Assembly: GCA_031366885.1 (NCBI GenBank) | Contig: JANLPB010000168.1 | Coordinates: 1-9,698, forward strand | Length of the DNA: 9,698 nucleotides | Direction of reading: 5' to 3' | Source of the DNA: UBA668 sp031366885 | GTDB lineage: Bacteria > Actinomycetota > Acidimicrobiia > Acidimicrobiales > Ilumatobacteraceae | Shown here: one piece after another, positions 1 to 7,181 of the stretch | Layout of the letters: every line of letters starts with the position of its first letter | How positions within the stretch are numbered: the stretch's first letter is position 1 | Translations under genes and position numbers: made by a program | Notes under the pieces: generated by a model | What the model saw: only the letters and a program-made list of their open reading frames with translations | The model's database searches: none | What the model was told of the DNA's origin: nothing

Positions 1-1
1 G

Positions 2-784
2 AGCACGAAGTGGCAGCCGGTTGGCCTCAAACCGAGCTACGGCGTGGCGGGCCTGCTCTACGGCACCGTGCTGGTGTCCGGCATCGCCATGGTCATCGCC
101 GTTCCCATCTCAATCGCAACCGCCGTGCTGATCAACGAATACGCGCCGAAGCGGATGCGCTCGTTCCTCACCGGTCTCGTCGACCTCCTCGCCGCCTTTC
201 CGAGCATCATCTTCGGTCTCTGGGGCCTGTTCTACGTGATGCCGAACATGAACGGAACGGCCGGCTGGCTCGCCCGGCACCTGGGCTGGATCCCGCTGTT
301 CCAGGCCGACGGAGGTCTCTACACGAACTCGGTCTTCATGGCGTCGCTGGTCTTGGCGATCATGGTGGTGCCGATCACGACGTCGGTCGTGCGGGAGGTC
401 ATCGCGCAGGTCCCGCGCGACCAGTGTGAAGCGGCCCTCGGACTCGGTGGTACTCGTTGGGGGATGGTGCGCCAGGTCATCCTGCCCTTCGGGCGCAGTG
501 GCATCATCGGTGGGGCAATGCTCGGCTTGGGTCGAGCCCTGGGCGAGACCGTGGCGATCGCCCTGATCCTGTCACCCCTGTTCAAGATCCAGGCGAGCAT
601 CATCAAGCCCGGCGGGTCGACGGTGGCGAGCACGATCTTCAATGAGTTCAACGAAGCCGATCTGTCGCACCGCCAAGCCCTGATGGCGATCGGACTCGCG
701 TTGTTCGTGTTGACGCTGTTCGTGAACTCGATGGCCCGGCTCGTCGTGTCGCGCAGCAAGAGTGCAAAGGCGTCGTCGCGATGA
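2..784 (+). CDS. pstC: Phosphate ABC transporter permease PstC, 5'-truncated by window edge
   Basis: One of the two inner-membrane permease subunits of the high-affinity phosphate importer PstSCAB; it pairs with PstA to form the channel. The frame is open to the left edge, so about 260 C-terminal residues are visible and the true start lies outside. The GTG at 44 is internal: residues before it (KWQPVG, then SYGVAGLLYGT) match the family's stretch leading into a transmembrane helix. Several hydrophobic helices follow, with PSIIFGLWGLF typical of PstC. The cytoplasmic EAA loop that docks on the ATPase is clear (CEAALGLGGTRW, then LGLGRALGETVAIAL). The TGA stop overlaps the pstA start as ATGA, so the two are probably translationally coupled. 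PstC is preferred over PstA because of the gene order and the GLWGLF and GRALGETVA signatures. Confidence 0.95.
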   Translation, partial: STKWQPVGLKPSYGVAGLLYGTVLVSGIAMVIAVPISIATAVLINEYAPKRMRSFLTGLVDLLAAFPSIIFGLWGLFYVMPNMNGTAGWLARHLGWIPLFQADGGLYTNSVFMASLVLAIMVVPITTSVVREVIAQVPRDQCEAALGLGGTRWGMVRQVILPFGRSGIIGGAMLGLGRALGETVAIALILSPLFKIQASIIKPGGSTVASTIFNEFNEADLSHRQALMAIGLALFVLTLFVNSMARLVVSRSKSAKASSR

Positions 785-1869
785 TGGACCTGGACGATCG
801 CAGCGCGGTTGCCGGTTTCCCGGCGAACGCGGCCGACGATGTCCCCATTTCGACGCAGCACTTCCATCCGGTCGACGCCGCCGAGATCGCTGCATCCGCC
901 CTCTCGGCCGCCGCGCTGACGTGGCTGTTGTTCAGCGCGATCGCGTGGAACGGCGCGCTCGGTGCCGTGATCATCTGGTACGTCACGTTCCTGCTCGTGT
1001 ACCGCAGTGTGGCGCGCGCAGTCCATGGGCAGCTGGTGGCGACCGACCGGGTGATGACGGTGGTGATGGCGACCGGCGCAACCTTGGCTTTCGTGCCGCT
1101 GGTGATGATCATCTACTTCGTTGTGTCGAAGGGAACGAAATACCTCGACACCGGATTCTTCACCGAGACCCTCGAGAGCGTGGGTCCCCAGGACAAGGGT
1201 GGCGGCGCGTTTCACTCCATCGTCGGAACGTTGGAACAGGTGGGGCTGGCGGCCGTCGTAGCCATCCCGGTCGCGATCCTCACTGCGATCTATCTCAACG
1301 AGGTCAAGGGTCGGATGGCGCGCGGCGTGCGTTTCGTCATCGACTCGATGAGTGGTTTGCCGTCGATCGTGGCCGGACTCTTCGTCTACTCATTCTGGGT
1401 AGTGGAGCTCGGCAAGGGTTTCTCGGGCTTCGCCGGATCCATGGCCCTGCTCGTGTTGTTCGTCCCGACGGTCACCCGCGCCTCCGAAGAAATGCTGCGC
1501 ATCGTGCCGGACAGCTTGCGGGAGGCGTCGCTGGCGCTGGGTGCTCCGCAATGGAAGACCGTGTTGCGTGTGGTGCTGCCGAACGCACGCAGCGGGTTGA
1601 TCTCTGCCGCGATCCTCGGAACCGCACGTGCCATCGGCGAGACCGCGCCGATGGTCCTGACCGTCCTCGGATCCTCGGCCCTGAACTGGAACGTGTTCAG
1701 TGCCAACCAGGACGACCTTCCCCTCTTCATCTTGAAGCTCATTCGCAGCCCCAACGAGACCCAGATCGCGCGTGCGTGGACCGGCGCGTTGGTCCTCGTG
1801 GTGTTGGTGCTGCTCCTGTTCACAATCGCGCGTGTCCTCGGACGCGGCCGACGAAAGGCAACTCGATGA
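781..1869 (+). CDS. pstA: Phosphate ABC transporter permease PstA with extended N-terminus
   Basis: Second permease subunit of the Pst phosphate importer, 362 aa, inner membrane. The EAA loop lies at about residues 248-288 (EASLALGAPQW, GTARAIGETAPM). SGLPSIVAGLF at 191-201 and YLNEV at 171-175 are typical of PstA. Family members are usually about 280-300 aa. Here the first roughly 90 residues are extra: a polar 35-residue leader, then two added hydrophobic segments (about 38-56 and 60-76) before the usual first helix at about 93-115. The start is the first of two consecutive ATG codons, forming an ATGA overlap with pstC; AAAGG at 766-770 is a possible ribosome site. The stop overlaps the pstB start in the same way. 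Family identity is secure; the role of the N-terminal addition is unknown. Confidence 0.95.
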   Translation: MMDLDDRSAVAGFPANAADDVPISTQHFHPVDAAEIAASALSAAALTWLLFSAIAWNGALGAVIIWYVTFLLVYRSVARAVHGQLVATDRVMTVVMATGATLAFVPLVMIIYFVVSKGTKYLDTGFFTETLESVGPQDKGGGAFHSIVGTLEQVGLAAVVAIPVAILTAIYLNEVKGRMARGVRFVIDSMSGLPSIVAGLFVYSFWVVELGKGFSGFAGSMALLVLFVPTVTRASEEMLRIVPDSLREASLALGAPQWKTVLRVVLPNARSGLISAAILGTARAIGETAPMVLTVLGSSALNWNVFSANQDDLPLFILKLIRSPNETQIARAWTGALVLVVLVLLLFTIARVLGRGRRKATR

Positions 1870-2753
1870 ATCTCGACAGCGCATTGACGTCCCGGCCCGG
1901 GCCCATTCCGGGCTCGCCATCGGTCGATGAAATGTTCGCGGCCGAGACTGCAGATGCACGCGCCGCAGTCACGCCGCGCCAGGGCTCGTTCCTCCTTGCC
2001 GATTCGGTGAGTGCGTGGTTCGGATCTCGCAAGGTGCTCGAACGGGTCTCGCTCGCGATGCGCCCGAATGAGGTCACAGCGCTGATCGGCCCGTCGGGGT
2101 GCGGGAAGTCGACCTTCTTGCGGATCTTGAATCGGATGCACGAACTCGTCCCGAGTGCGCGCCTGGCGGGGACGGTGTCGCTCGACGGCATCGACATCTA
2201 CGGCCCGCAACTCCGGGTCACCGAGACCCGGCTCAAGATCGGCATGGTCTTCCAGAAGCCGAACCCCTTCCCGACCATGAGCATCGAGGAGAACGTGCTG
2301 TCGGGTCTCAAGCTCTCTGGCACGAAATCGGCGATGGACAAGAAGAGCCTCGTCGAATCGTCCTTACGGCGGGCCGGGCTGTGGGAAGAGGTCAAGACCC
2401 GGCTGAACTCGCTCGGTGGTGCGCTCTCCGGCGGTCAGCAGCAGCGACTGTGCATCGCCCGCGCGCTGGCCATCAAGCCGCGCGTCTTGTTGATGGACGA
2501 ACCGTGCTCTGCACTGGACCCTACGTCGACTCGCCGCATTGAGGAGACCGTGATGGAACTCGTCTCGGAGGTGACGATCGTGATCGTGACCCACAACATG
2601 CAGCAGGCAGCACGCGTGTCCAGCCGCTGTGCGTTCTTCCTTGCCGAGCATGGCACGCCGGGTTTCATCGTCGAACACGGACCGACTGATGCGATGTTCA
2701 ATTCGCCGCAGGATTCGCGCACCTACGACTACGTCAACGGGCGATTTGGGTAG
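1866..2753 (+). CDS. pstB: Phosphate ABC transporter ATP-binding protein PstB
   Basis: Cytoplasmic ATPase that powers phosphate import through PstC/PstA, 295 aa. All nucleotide-binding elements are present: Walker A GPSGCGKST (75-83), Q-loop Gln130 in MVFQKPNPFP, ABC signature LSGGQQQR (187-194), Walker B VLLMDEP (207-213) with CSALDP after it, and H-loop His243 in THNMQQA. The C-terminus TYDYVNGRFG is the usual PstB ending. Family members are about 250-260 aa; the extra length is a low-complexity leader of about 40 residues before the ABC fold begins at SFLLADSVSAWFG. GAAAGG (1853-1858) lies 7 bases upstream of the ATG, and the ATGA overlap with pstA supports this start. A longer open frame continues upstream inside pstA but out of its frame, so it is not coding. 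No phoU follows; a 147-bp regulatory gap does. Confidence 0.97.
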   Translation: MNLDSALTSRPGPIPGSPSVDEMFAAETADARAAVTPRQGSFLLADSVSAWFGSRKVLERVSLAMRPNEVTALIGPSGCGKSTFLRILNRMHELVPSARLAGTVSLDGIDIYGPQLRVTETRLKIGMVFQKPNPFPTMSIEENVLSGLKLSGTKSAMDKKSLVESSLRRAGLWEEVKTRLNSLGGALSGGQQQRLCIARALAIKPRVLLMDEPCSALDPTSTRRIEETVMELVSEVTIVIVTHNMQQAARVSSRCAFFLAEHGTPGFIVEHGPTDAMFNSPQDSRTYDYVNGRFG

Positions 2754-2786
2754 ACGCAATATGTCCGCCGAATGAACCATTGAGCA

Positions 2787-2830
2787 GGTCGTTCAGCGTT
2801 CACCTGAGGGCCAAGTTGCGGCCAGGTTGG
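2787..2830 (+). promoter_or_regulatory. Candidate PHO box: four 11-bp direct-repeat units
   Basis: Four head-to-tail 11-bp units lie in the pstB to PstS-like gap: GGTCGTTCAGC (2787-2797), GTTCACCTGAG (2798-2808), GGCCAAGTTGC (2809-2819) and GGCCAGGTTGG (2820-2830). From memory, the Streptomyces PhoP unit is G(G/T)TCAYYYR(G/C)G. Units 1 and 2 fit it at 9 and 10 of 11 positions. Units 3 and 4 fit less well but match each other at 9 of 11. The 11-bp period, the place before a PstS-like gene and the nearby -10 element all agree with phosphate-starvation activation by a PhoP/RegX3-type regulator. This is a judgement by eye, with no binding data. Confidence 0.55.
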
Positions 2831-2832
2831 GC

Positions 2833-2841
2833 TGTCATAGT
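2833..2841 (+). promoter_or_regulatory. Possible extended -10 promoter element for the PstS-like gene
   Basis: TGTCATAGT contains a TG extension and the hexamer CATAGT (4 of 6 to TATAAT). It sits just after the PHO-box repeats and about 60 bases before the ATG at 2901. No good -35 lies at 16-18 bases (AAGTTG at 17), as expected where an activator bound to upstream repeats replaces it. The predicted transcript start is near 2848. Confidence 0.35.
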
Positions 2842-2900
2842 GCCCTCGTTCGGATCGCTAGCCGGACACTCCGCCACCCGAAGGGACCCCCAAGATCACC

Positions 2901-4091
2901 ATGTTGAAGTCATCCACAACGACGCGAATTGCACTCGCAATCGCCGCCTCCGCCCTTCTGGGCTCTACCGTTTCGGGCGGCTCGGCAAGCGCCGACCCGA
3001 AGCAGTTCGACGGTCCGTTCATCGGCGTCGGCTCCGACACCACACAGGACCTGTTCAACGCGTTCGCCGGTTTCTCCAACGGGATCAACTACACCCCGCT
3101 GCAGACCTCTAGCGTCAACGGGTTCAAGCAGATCAGCTCGTGGGATGCCACCAACAATGGTCTCACCACCTCATGCATCGCGACCAAGACCGGCGGGCCG
3201 TCGTTCAACCGCCCCAACGGTTCCGGCTCGGGCCGAGGCGCGCTGCTGTCGGCGTTCTCGGCTGGCGGAACCACATCGAACACGAACTGTGGTGCGGGAA
3301 CTGTCAGCGCCGCTGGCCAGATCTCGTTCGCTCGTTCGTCCAGCCTGTCGGGTACCGCCGGCACGACGCTGGCGTACGTACCGTTCGCCCGTGATGCCCT
3401 GAGCTACGGCGCGTACCGTGCCAACGGCTCGCCGATCACCGATCTGTCGAGCACCGAACTGAACCAGATCTTCACCACCCCGGCAGGCGTCGACATCGTT
3501 CGCGGCGCGAACACTGTTCACGTCATCGGGTGCGGCATCCAATCTGGTTCGGGCACAGGTACCACATGGCAGAACCTCGTGACGGGCTCGTCGTCCACCT
3601 ACCAGACCACCGTGTGCGACACCTACATCGACCCGGCAACAACTCTTGCGGTCGGACGCTCGCAGGAGAACGATGCCCCCGGACTCGTCATCCGCGGTGA
3701 TGCTGCCGACGCTGCCCATGACGGCGATCAGGTCGTCATCGGCTTCTCCGTCGGTGGGTACATCGCGATTGCAAACGGCAGGTCACCTGGCACCGTCCCG
3801 GCCACCGTGGTGATCGGCTCGATCAGCAACGTCGTCGGTGGCGCAGCCCCGTTGACGGGTTCGGCACCGAACCTCGCCGCCAACTCGACCTACTACGCAG
3901 GCACCTTTGGTCGCGATCTTTACAACGTGTTCCAGGCCAGCGTCATCAACAGCGCCTTCGGAAACGACCCCATCAAGGAGATGTTCAAGGGCGCGACGTC
4001 GAAGGTGTGCGCAGCCACCTCCACGATCCAGGCGTTCGGTTTCTTGCCCGTGGCCAACTGTGGCGACTCCTCGACACTGCGCGGCGCGTGA
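2901..4091 (+). CDS. Secreted PstS-like substrate-binding protein
   Basis: A 396-aa exported solute-binding protein of the PstS/PBP-like type, probably the extracellular phosphate (or related anion) binder for the adjacent PstCAB. Residues 1-31 are a Sec signal peptide with an ASA|D cleavage site; there is no lipobox Cys, unlike most Gram-positive PstS, and no C-terminal anchor. The binding-protein fold shows in IGVGSDTTQDLFNAF (41-55), SSVNGFKQI (70-78), SFARSSS (142-148), VPFARDALSYG (160-170), ITDLSSTELNQIF (179-191) and SGSGTGTTW (215-223). The last corresponds by eye to the RxDxSGT phosphate loop, but the Arg and Asp are not conserved. Six Cys (92, 130, 211, 239, 370, 387) could form disulfides. 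The ATG has only a distant AAGGGA (15-base gap). It follows pstB, not the usual position before pstC. Fold and location are likely; ligand is uncertain, so no gene symbol is given. Confidence 0.85.
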   Translation: MLKSSTTTRIALAIAASALLGSTVSGGSASADPKQFDGPFIGVGSDTTQDLFNAFAGFSNGINYTPLQTSSVNGFKQISSWDATNNGLTTSCIATKTGGPSFNRPNGSGSGRGALLSAFSAGGTTSNTNCGAGTVSAAGQISFARSSSLSGTAGTTLAYVPFARDALSYGAYRANGSPITDLSSTELNQIFTTPAGVDIVRGANTVHVIGCGIQSGSGTGTTWQNLVTGSSSTYQTTVCDTYIDPATTLAVGRSQENDAPGLVIRGDAADAAHDGDQVVIGFSVGGYIAIANGRSPGTVPATVVIGSISNVVGGAAPLTGSAPNLAANSTYYAGTFGRDLYNVFQASVINSAFGNDPIKEMFKGATSKVCAATSTIQAFGFLPVANCGDSSTLRGA

Positions 4092-4173
4092 GTTGCTCGT
4101 GACCTGCCTCGCAGCGTGCTTCATCCCCTCCTCCACCTACGTCCAGAAACAGAACGACTTCCACACACCTTTT

Positions 4174-4180
4174 GAAAGGA
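4174..4180 (+). promoter_or_regulatory. Ribosome binding site fixing a TTG start
   Basis: GAAAGGA ends 7 bases before TTG at 4188. It is the best Shine-Dalgarno match in the 96-bp gap after the PstS-like gene. The TTG opens directly into a complete signal peptide with a basic N-terminus, so the rare start codon is the likely one. Confidence 0.75.
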
Positions 4181-4187
4181 AACTCTC

Positions 4188-6005
4188 TTGAGAACAGCTC
4201 GAAAGTCCAAGCAACTCGTCGCAGCGGTGGCCGGTTTCGCCATCGCCGCAGTGGGCCTGCTCGCCACTACCGCCGAGGCCGTACTTCCGGCGAGCTCGGC
4301 CCCGAACGGCACCGCCACCGTGTCGCCCGCCAGCGGTACTCGCACCTCCACCTGGGGGCTCTCGCTTCCGGGCGGCGCTGCCTGTGCTGCCGACTCGGCA
4401 ACCGGTAACTACCTGTGGTCGACCTTCATCGTGTCGAGCGCTGTCGATGCCTCCCAGCTGACCTGGGCAGGCGGTAACCCAACGTCGGCAGCGAACCCGA
4501 CCGCCGTCGTGCAGCCGCTCTATTCGGCTGGTACACCGATCACGAACCAGAACACCGCAATCGGCAACGGCGCTGTCCTCGTGGCCGGTGTCCAGTTCGA
4601 CCTCAGCGTGTACCCGACGAGCTTCCTCACCGCCGGTCAGTACAAGGTTGGTGTGGCTTGCGTTCTCGGTGGCAACACCACTGAGGCGTTCTGGCAGTCG
4701 ACCATCAACGTTGCAGTCAACGGTTCCGGCGTGGTCACCGGCTACAGCCCATTCGCTGTGCCCGGCGCTCCCACGCTGTTGACCGCATCGGGTGGCGCAG
4801 TGAGCGGCGAGATCTCGGGCACATTCAGTGCCCCGGCCTCGACACCCGCAACGCTCAGCTATCTGGTGACGGCGACGCCCCCGTCGGGCCCGGCCGTATC
4901 AGTGACGATTGCGGCTCCCGCCACGACGTTCACCTTGCCGGGCCTGACCAACGGTGTCGCGTATTCGGTGACCGTCAAGACCACCAACGCCGCAGGCACC
5001 GGGGCCGCATCAAACGCAATCTCGGCGACGGTAACGGACCCGAACCAGCGTCCCCCGGTGGCGGGCCTTGCAGCGGCTCCCGGAACCAATAGTGTCACCC
5101 TCACGTGGACAACCCCTTCCAGTGCTGCACCGACCGGGTACACCGTTGCTGTGAGCCCGAGTGTTGCGGGTGCGCCCTTCACCGCTGCGGCTGGTGCCGT
5201 CACGCTCACCGTGGCTGTTCCGTGCACGGCAGGTTTGACCACCTTCACCGTGACTCCGACGCATGTTGCTCCCTTCGTGGGCTCGGCAGCAAGCACGACG
5301 GCCGCACCTCTGTGTGACGGAACCCTCATCCAGGACATCACCGTGGTTCGTCCGGCTGGTGCCTTGGTTCTGACTCAGCGTTGCGGTGTCAATGGTGCAC
5401 TCGGAATCGAGCCGGCCTCGCCTGGCTTCGCTTCACTGCCGGCAATTGCAGCTTCAGGCAACCAGGTCGGAACCGCCCCCACGCTGCTGGCTGGTGGCCT
5501 TGGTGGTTCGGACCCGCAGTTTGCCAACTACCCGAACCCGTCGCCCGTTGCTGCCGTCACCCACTGCGGCGTCAACTTGGGTGTCGGTCAGTTGGTCGGC
5601 AATGGCCCGCTGTCGGGTCAGTACTACACGGCCAGCGGCCTCATCAACCAGGTAACCGTCTCGGACACCCGCGACACCGACTCTGGATGGACGGTCAACG
5701 GCACGATGAGCGCATTCACCGTTGCCGGTGGCGGGGCCTCCTTCAGCGGTAACTACCTCGGTTGGAGCCCCGTCGTCACCAGCACCTCGGGTCTCACCTC
5801 AGGTGGCTACGACCAGACGGTTGCCCCGGGCCTCACGGTGCTGCCCGACACGGCTGCCGGCCTGGCGACCCCGAAGCAGTTGGCAAAAGCAAACGCTGGC
5901 GCCGGCTTGGGCATCGCGTCTTTCGACGCTCGCCTGAAGCTGCTCATCCCGGTCTCGGCACGTGCCGGTACTTACAACGGGACGCTCACCTTCACGGTCG
6001 TCTGA
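4188..6005 (+). CDS. Secreted surface protein with two fibronectin type III domains and a WxL-like C-terminal domain
   Basis: A 605-aa exported protein of unknown function. Residues 1-31 are a signal peptide (basic MRTARKSK, hydrophobic core, AEA|V cleavage). About 33-190 is an Ala/Gly/Ser-rich beta domain with a Cys pair (66 and 158) and a CAADSATGNYLWSTFIV stretch that I recall from other actinobacterial surface proteins. About 192-283 and 289-373 are fibronectin type III repeats (VPGAP start, LPGLTNGVAYSVTVKTTNAAG core; second with VTLTWTTP). About 376-605 resembles the C-terminal domain of WxL wall-associated proteins: VSDTRDTDSGWTVNG (491-505), NYLGWSP (522-528) and a last strand AGTYNGTLTFTVV. 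There is no LPXTG, lipobox or C-terminal helix, so it must be held by other means or released. The DUF916-family neighbour supports the WxL reading. The TTG start is backed by GAAAGGA. Domain boundaries are by eye. Confidence 0.8.
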   Translation: MRTARKSKQLVAAVAGFAIAAVGLLATTAEAVLPASSAPNGTATVSPASGTRTSTWGLSLPGGAACAADSATGNYLWSTFIVSSAVDASQLTWAGGNPTSAANPTAVVQPLYSAGTPITNQNTAIGNGAVLVAGVQFDLSVYPTSFLTAGQYKVGVACVLGGNTTEAFWQSTINVAVNGSGVVTGYSPFAVPGAPTLLTASGGAVSGEISGTFSAPASTPATLSYLVTATPPSGPAVSVTIAAPATTFTLPGLTNGVAYSVTVKTTNAAGTGAASNAISATVTDPNQRPPVAGLAAAPGTNSVTLTWTTPSSAAPTGYTVAVSPSVAGAPFTAAAGAVTLTVAVPCTAGLTTFTVTPTHVAPFVGSAASTTAAPLCDGTLIQDITVVRPAGALVLTQRCGVNGALGIEPASPGFASLPAIAASGNQVGTAPTLLAGGLGGSDPQFANYPNPSPVAAVTHCGVNLGVGQLVGNGPLSGQYYTASGLINQVTVSDTRDTDSGWTVNGTMSAFTVAGGGASFSGNYLGWSPVVTSTSGLTSGGYDQTVAPGLTVLPDTAAGLATPKQLAKANAGAGLGIASFDARLKLLIPVSARAGTYNGTLTFTVV

Positions 6006-6050
6006 CAACTTCGAAATTCACACAGCACATTCGTATCAACAACACGTTGC

Positions 6051-6098
6051 GGTGGTGTGGGGTGGCCTTGGTCATCCCACAGGTCATCCCACACCACC
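6051..6098 (+). terminator. Intergenic stem-loop, possible attenuator or terminator
   Basis: GGTGGTGTGGG (6051-6061) pairs perfectly with CCCACACCACC (6088-6098) around a 26-base loop. TGTGGG (6056-6061) can instead pair with CCCACA at 6076-6081, giving a shorter alternative hairpin that excludes the first. It begins 45 bases after the WxL-like stop. No run of T follows, so a classical intrinsic terminator is doubtful. A partial attenuator, or an RNA-stabilising hairpin giving more surface protein than membrane partner, fits equally well. Confidence 0.45.
6070..6093 (+). repeat. Perfect 12-bp tandem duplication
   Basis: GGTCATCCCACA occurs twice without a gap (6070-6081 and 6082-6093). The first eight bases of each copy fit the Streptomyces PHO-box unit G(G/T)TCAYYY, but the period is 12, not 11. 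The copies also form the alternative 3' arms of the stem-loop at 6051-6098. Confidence 0.85.
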
Positions 6099-6113
6099 CC
6101 GGCGTTTCACACT

Positions 6114-6118
6114 GAAGG
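6114..6118 (+). promoter_or_regulatory. Ribosome binding site fixing a GTG start
   Basis: GAAGG ends 7 bases before GTG at 6126. The in-frame ATG at 6144 has no comparable site, and an in-frame upstream GTG at 6057 would place the stem-loop inside the coding region and hide the signal peptide behind a polar leader. The site therefore favours 6126. Confidence 0.65.
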
Positions 6119-6125
6119 CATCAAC

Positions 6126-7181
6126 GTGAAGATCACGGCACATATGAAGATCAGGCGTTTCGTCCTGTCGGCCGCCCTCATGTCGGTGGCCTTTGTCGCG
6201 TCCACGGTGCCGGCGCACGCCGCTGTGCCGCCGACGGAGCCGCCACCCGTCGTCGAGGAGAGCTGGGCGCTCTCGCCCGCTGGTTCGCTGGAGGCAGATT
6301 CGGCGAGCGAGCGCCCCGACCTCAGCTACGAGGCTGACCCGGGCGCCACCATCGAAGACGCCGTCACGCTCTTCAACTTCGGCACGGTGCAGCTGACGTT
6401 TCGGGTATACGCAACCGACGCGTTCAACAATGCCGACGGCCAGTTCGACCTTCTCTCGGGCGACCAGCAACCGGTTGATGTCGGCTCGTGGGTGACGCTG
6501 CCCCAGGAGATGGTCACGGTCCCTCCAGGCAAGCAGGTGACACTGCCGATCACGATCAAGATTCCTGCAGGCACCGCACCAGGCGACCACACCGGCGCGA
6601 TTCTCGCGTCGAGTCCCTCTGTCGGTACCGGTCCCGAGGGTGGCGCGGTCACGCTCGATCGACGCACCGGTACCCGGCTGTACCTGCGCGTCAACGGCCC
6701 CCTGTTCCCCGAGTTGGCGGTCACCAATGTCGAGACGACCTACCACCACGCGCTGAATCCCCTCAGTGGCTCGGCCGACGTCACCTATCGAATCGAGAAC
6801 CGCGGCAACGTTCGTCTCGCCGGCAACGCGCGCCTCACGCTGGCGGGGCCGCTCGGTCTCGGCGAGCGCAAGGTGACCTTGCCGGCCGTCGCCGAACTGC
6901 TTCCCGGTGAAGACGTCGAAGTCACTGTCACCGTCGAGGATGTGCCCGCGCTGATGGTCGATTTCACCGAAGTCCGAATTGAGCCGACCAGCGGAGCTGC
7001 AGCGGCGTCAGCCACTGGCGAGGACACGACGTTCGTGCCCCCGCTCACGGTGCTGTTCGCGCTGCTCTTCCTGCTCCTCGGCGTGCTCGCACGCCGGTCG
7101 TACAGACGTCACCGCGATGGCGACTCGGTGCCCGAGGGTGACACTCAAGTAGCGCGAGCGCGTGAGCCGCAACCAGCGTGA
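6126..7181 (+). CDS. Membrane-anchored DUF916-family protein (WxL-protein partner)
   Basis: A 351-aa exported protein with one C-terminal membrane anchor. A signal peptide covers about 1-32 (AHA|A). About 45-190 matches the DUF916 / WxL-protein peptidoglycan-binding family: EESWALSPAG, then SYEADPGATIEDAVTLFNFG, LPITIKIPAGTAPGDHTGAI (the PGDHTG turn is characteristic) and TRLYLRVNG. About 195-285 is a second beta-sandwich (NPLSGSADVTYRIENRGNVRL), in the position of the DUF3324 host-binding domain. Residues 304-322 form a transmembrane helix followed by a basic RRSYRRHR stop-transfer and a polar cytoplasmic tail. In Firmicutes such proteins are encoded beside WxL proteins and form surface complexes with them; the gene just upstream is WxL-like, so a complex is a reasonable inference. 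The stop overlaps the next gene's start as GTGA. Start chosen from GAAGG at 6114-6118; ATG 6144 is the alternative. Confidence 0.85.
   Translation: MKITAHMKIRRFVLSAALMSVAFVASTVPAHAAVPPTEPPPVVEESWALSPAGSLEADSASERPDLSYEADPGATIEDAVTLFNFGTVQLTFRVYATDAFNNADGQFDLLSGDQQPVDVGSWVTLPQEMVTVPPGKQVTLPITIKIPAGTAPGDHTGAILASSPSVGTGPEGGAVTLDRRTGTRLYLRVNGPLFPELAVTNVETTYHHALNPLSGSADVTYRIENRGNVRLAGNARLTLAGPLGLGERKVTLPAVAELLPGEDVEVTVTVEDVPALMVDFTEVRIEPTSGAAAASATGEDTTFVPPLTVLFALLFLLLGVLARRSYRRHRDGDSVPEGDTQVARAREPQPA

Noticed and set aside
319..1215. 298-codon open frame on the minus strand under pstC and pstA
   Set aside because: Opposite-strand shadow in GC-rich coding DNA. The product is His/Arg-rich with no domain, and the plus-strand permeases explain the region.
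762..1865. Long open frame upstream of and in frame with pstB, running through pstA
   Set aside because: It lies in another frame of pstA, which has full family matches, and its translation is Arg/Gly-rich with no known motif. PstB starts at 1866 with a ribosome site and ATGA coupling.
4092..4187. Terminator or PHO box between the PstS-like and WxL-like genes
   Set aside because: I found no convincing stem-loop, T-run or GTTCA-type repeat there; only the ribosome site is supported.
4353..4359. WGL near the N-terminus of the surface protein (residues 56-58) as a WxL motif
   Set aside because: It is in the N-terminal domain, not the C-terminal WxL region, and lacks the surrounding family pattern; treated as chance.
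6070..6093. Reading the 12-bp tandem repeat as a second PHO box or a CRISPR-like repeat
   Set aside because: Two copies without spacers are not a CRISPR. The 12-bp period, the lack of a -10 and the closeness to the ribosome site make a PHO-box promoter unlikely, though the first eight bases do fit.
6057..6125. N-terminal extension of the DUF916 protein from the GTG at 6057
   Set aside because: It would translate through the stem-loop and bury the signal peptide behind a polar leader. GTG 6126 has a good ribosome site.
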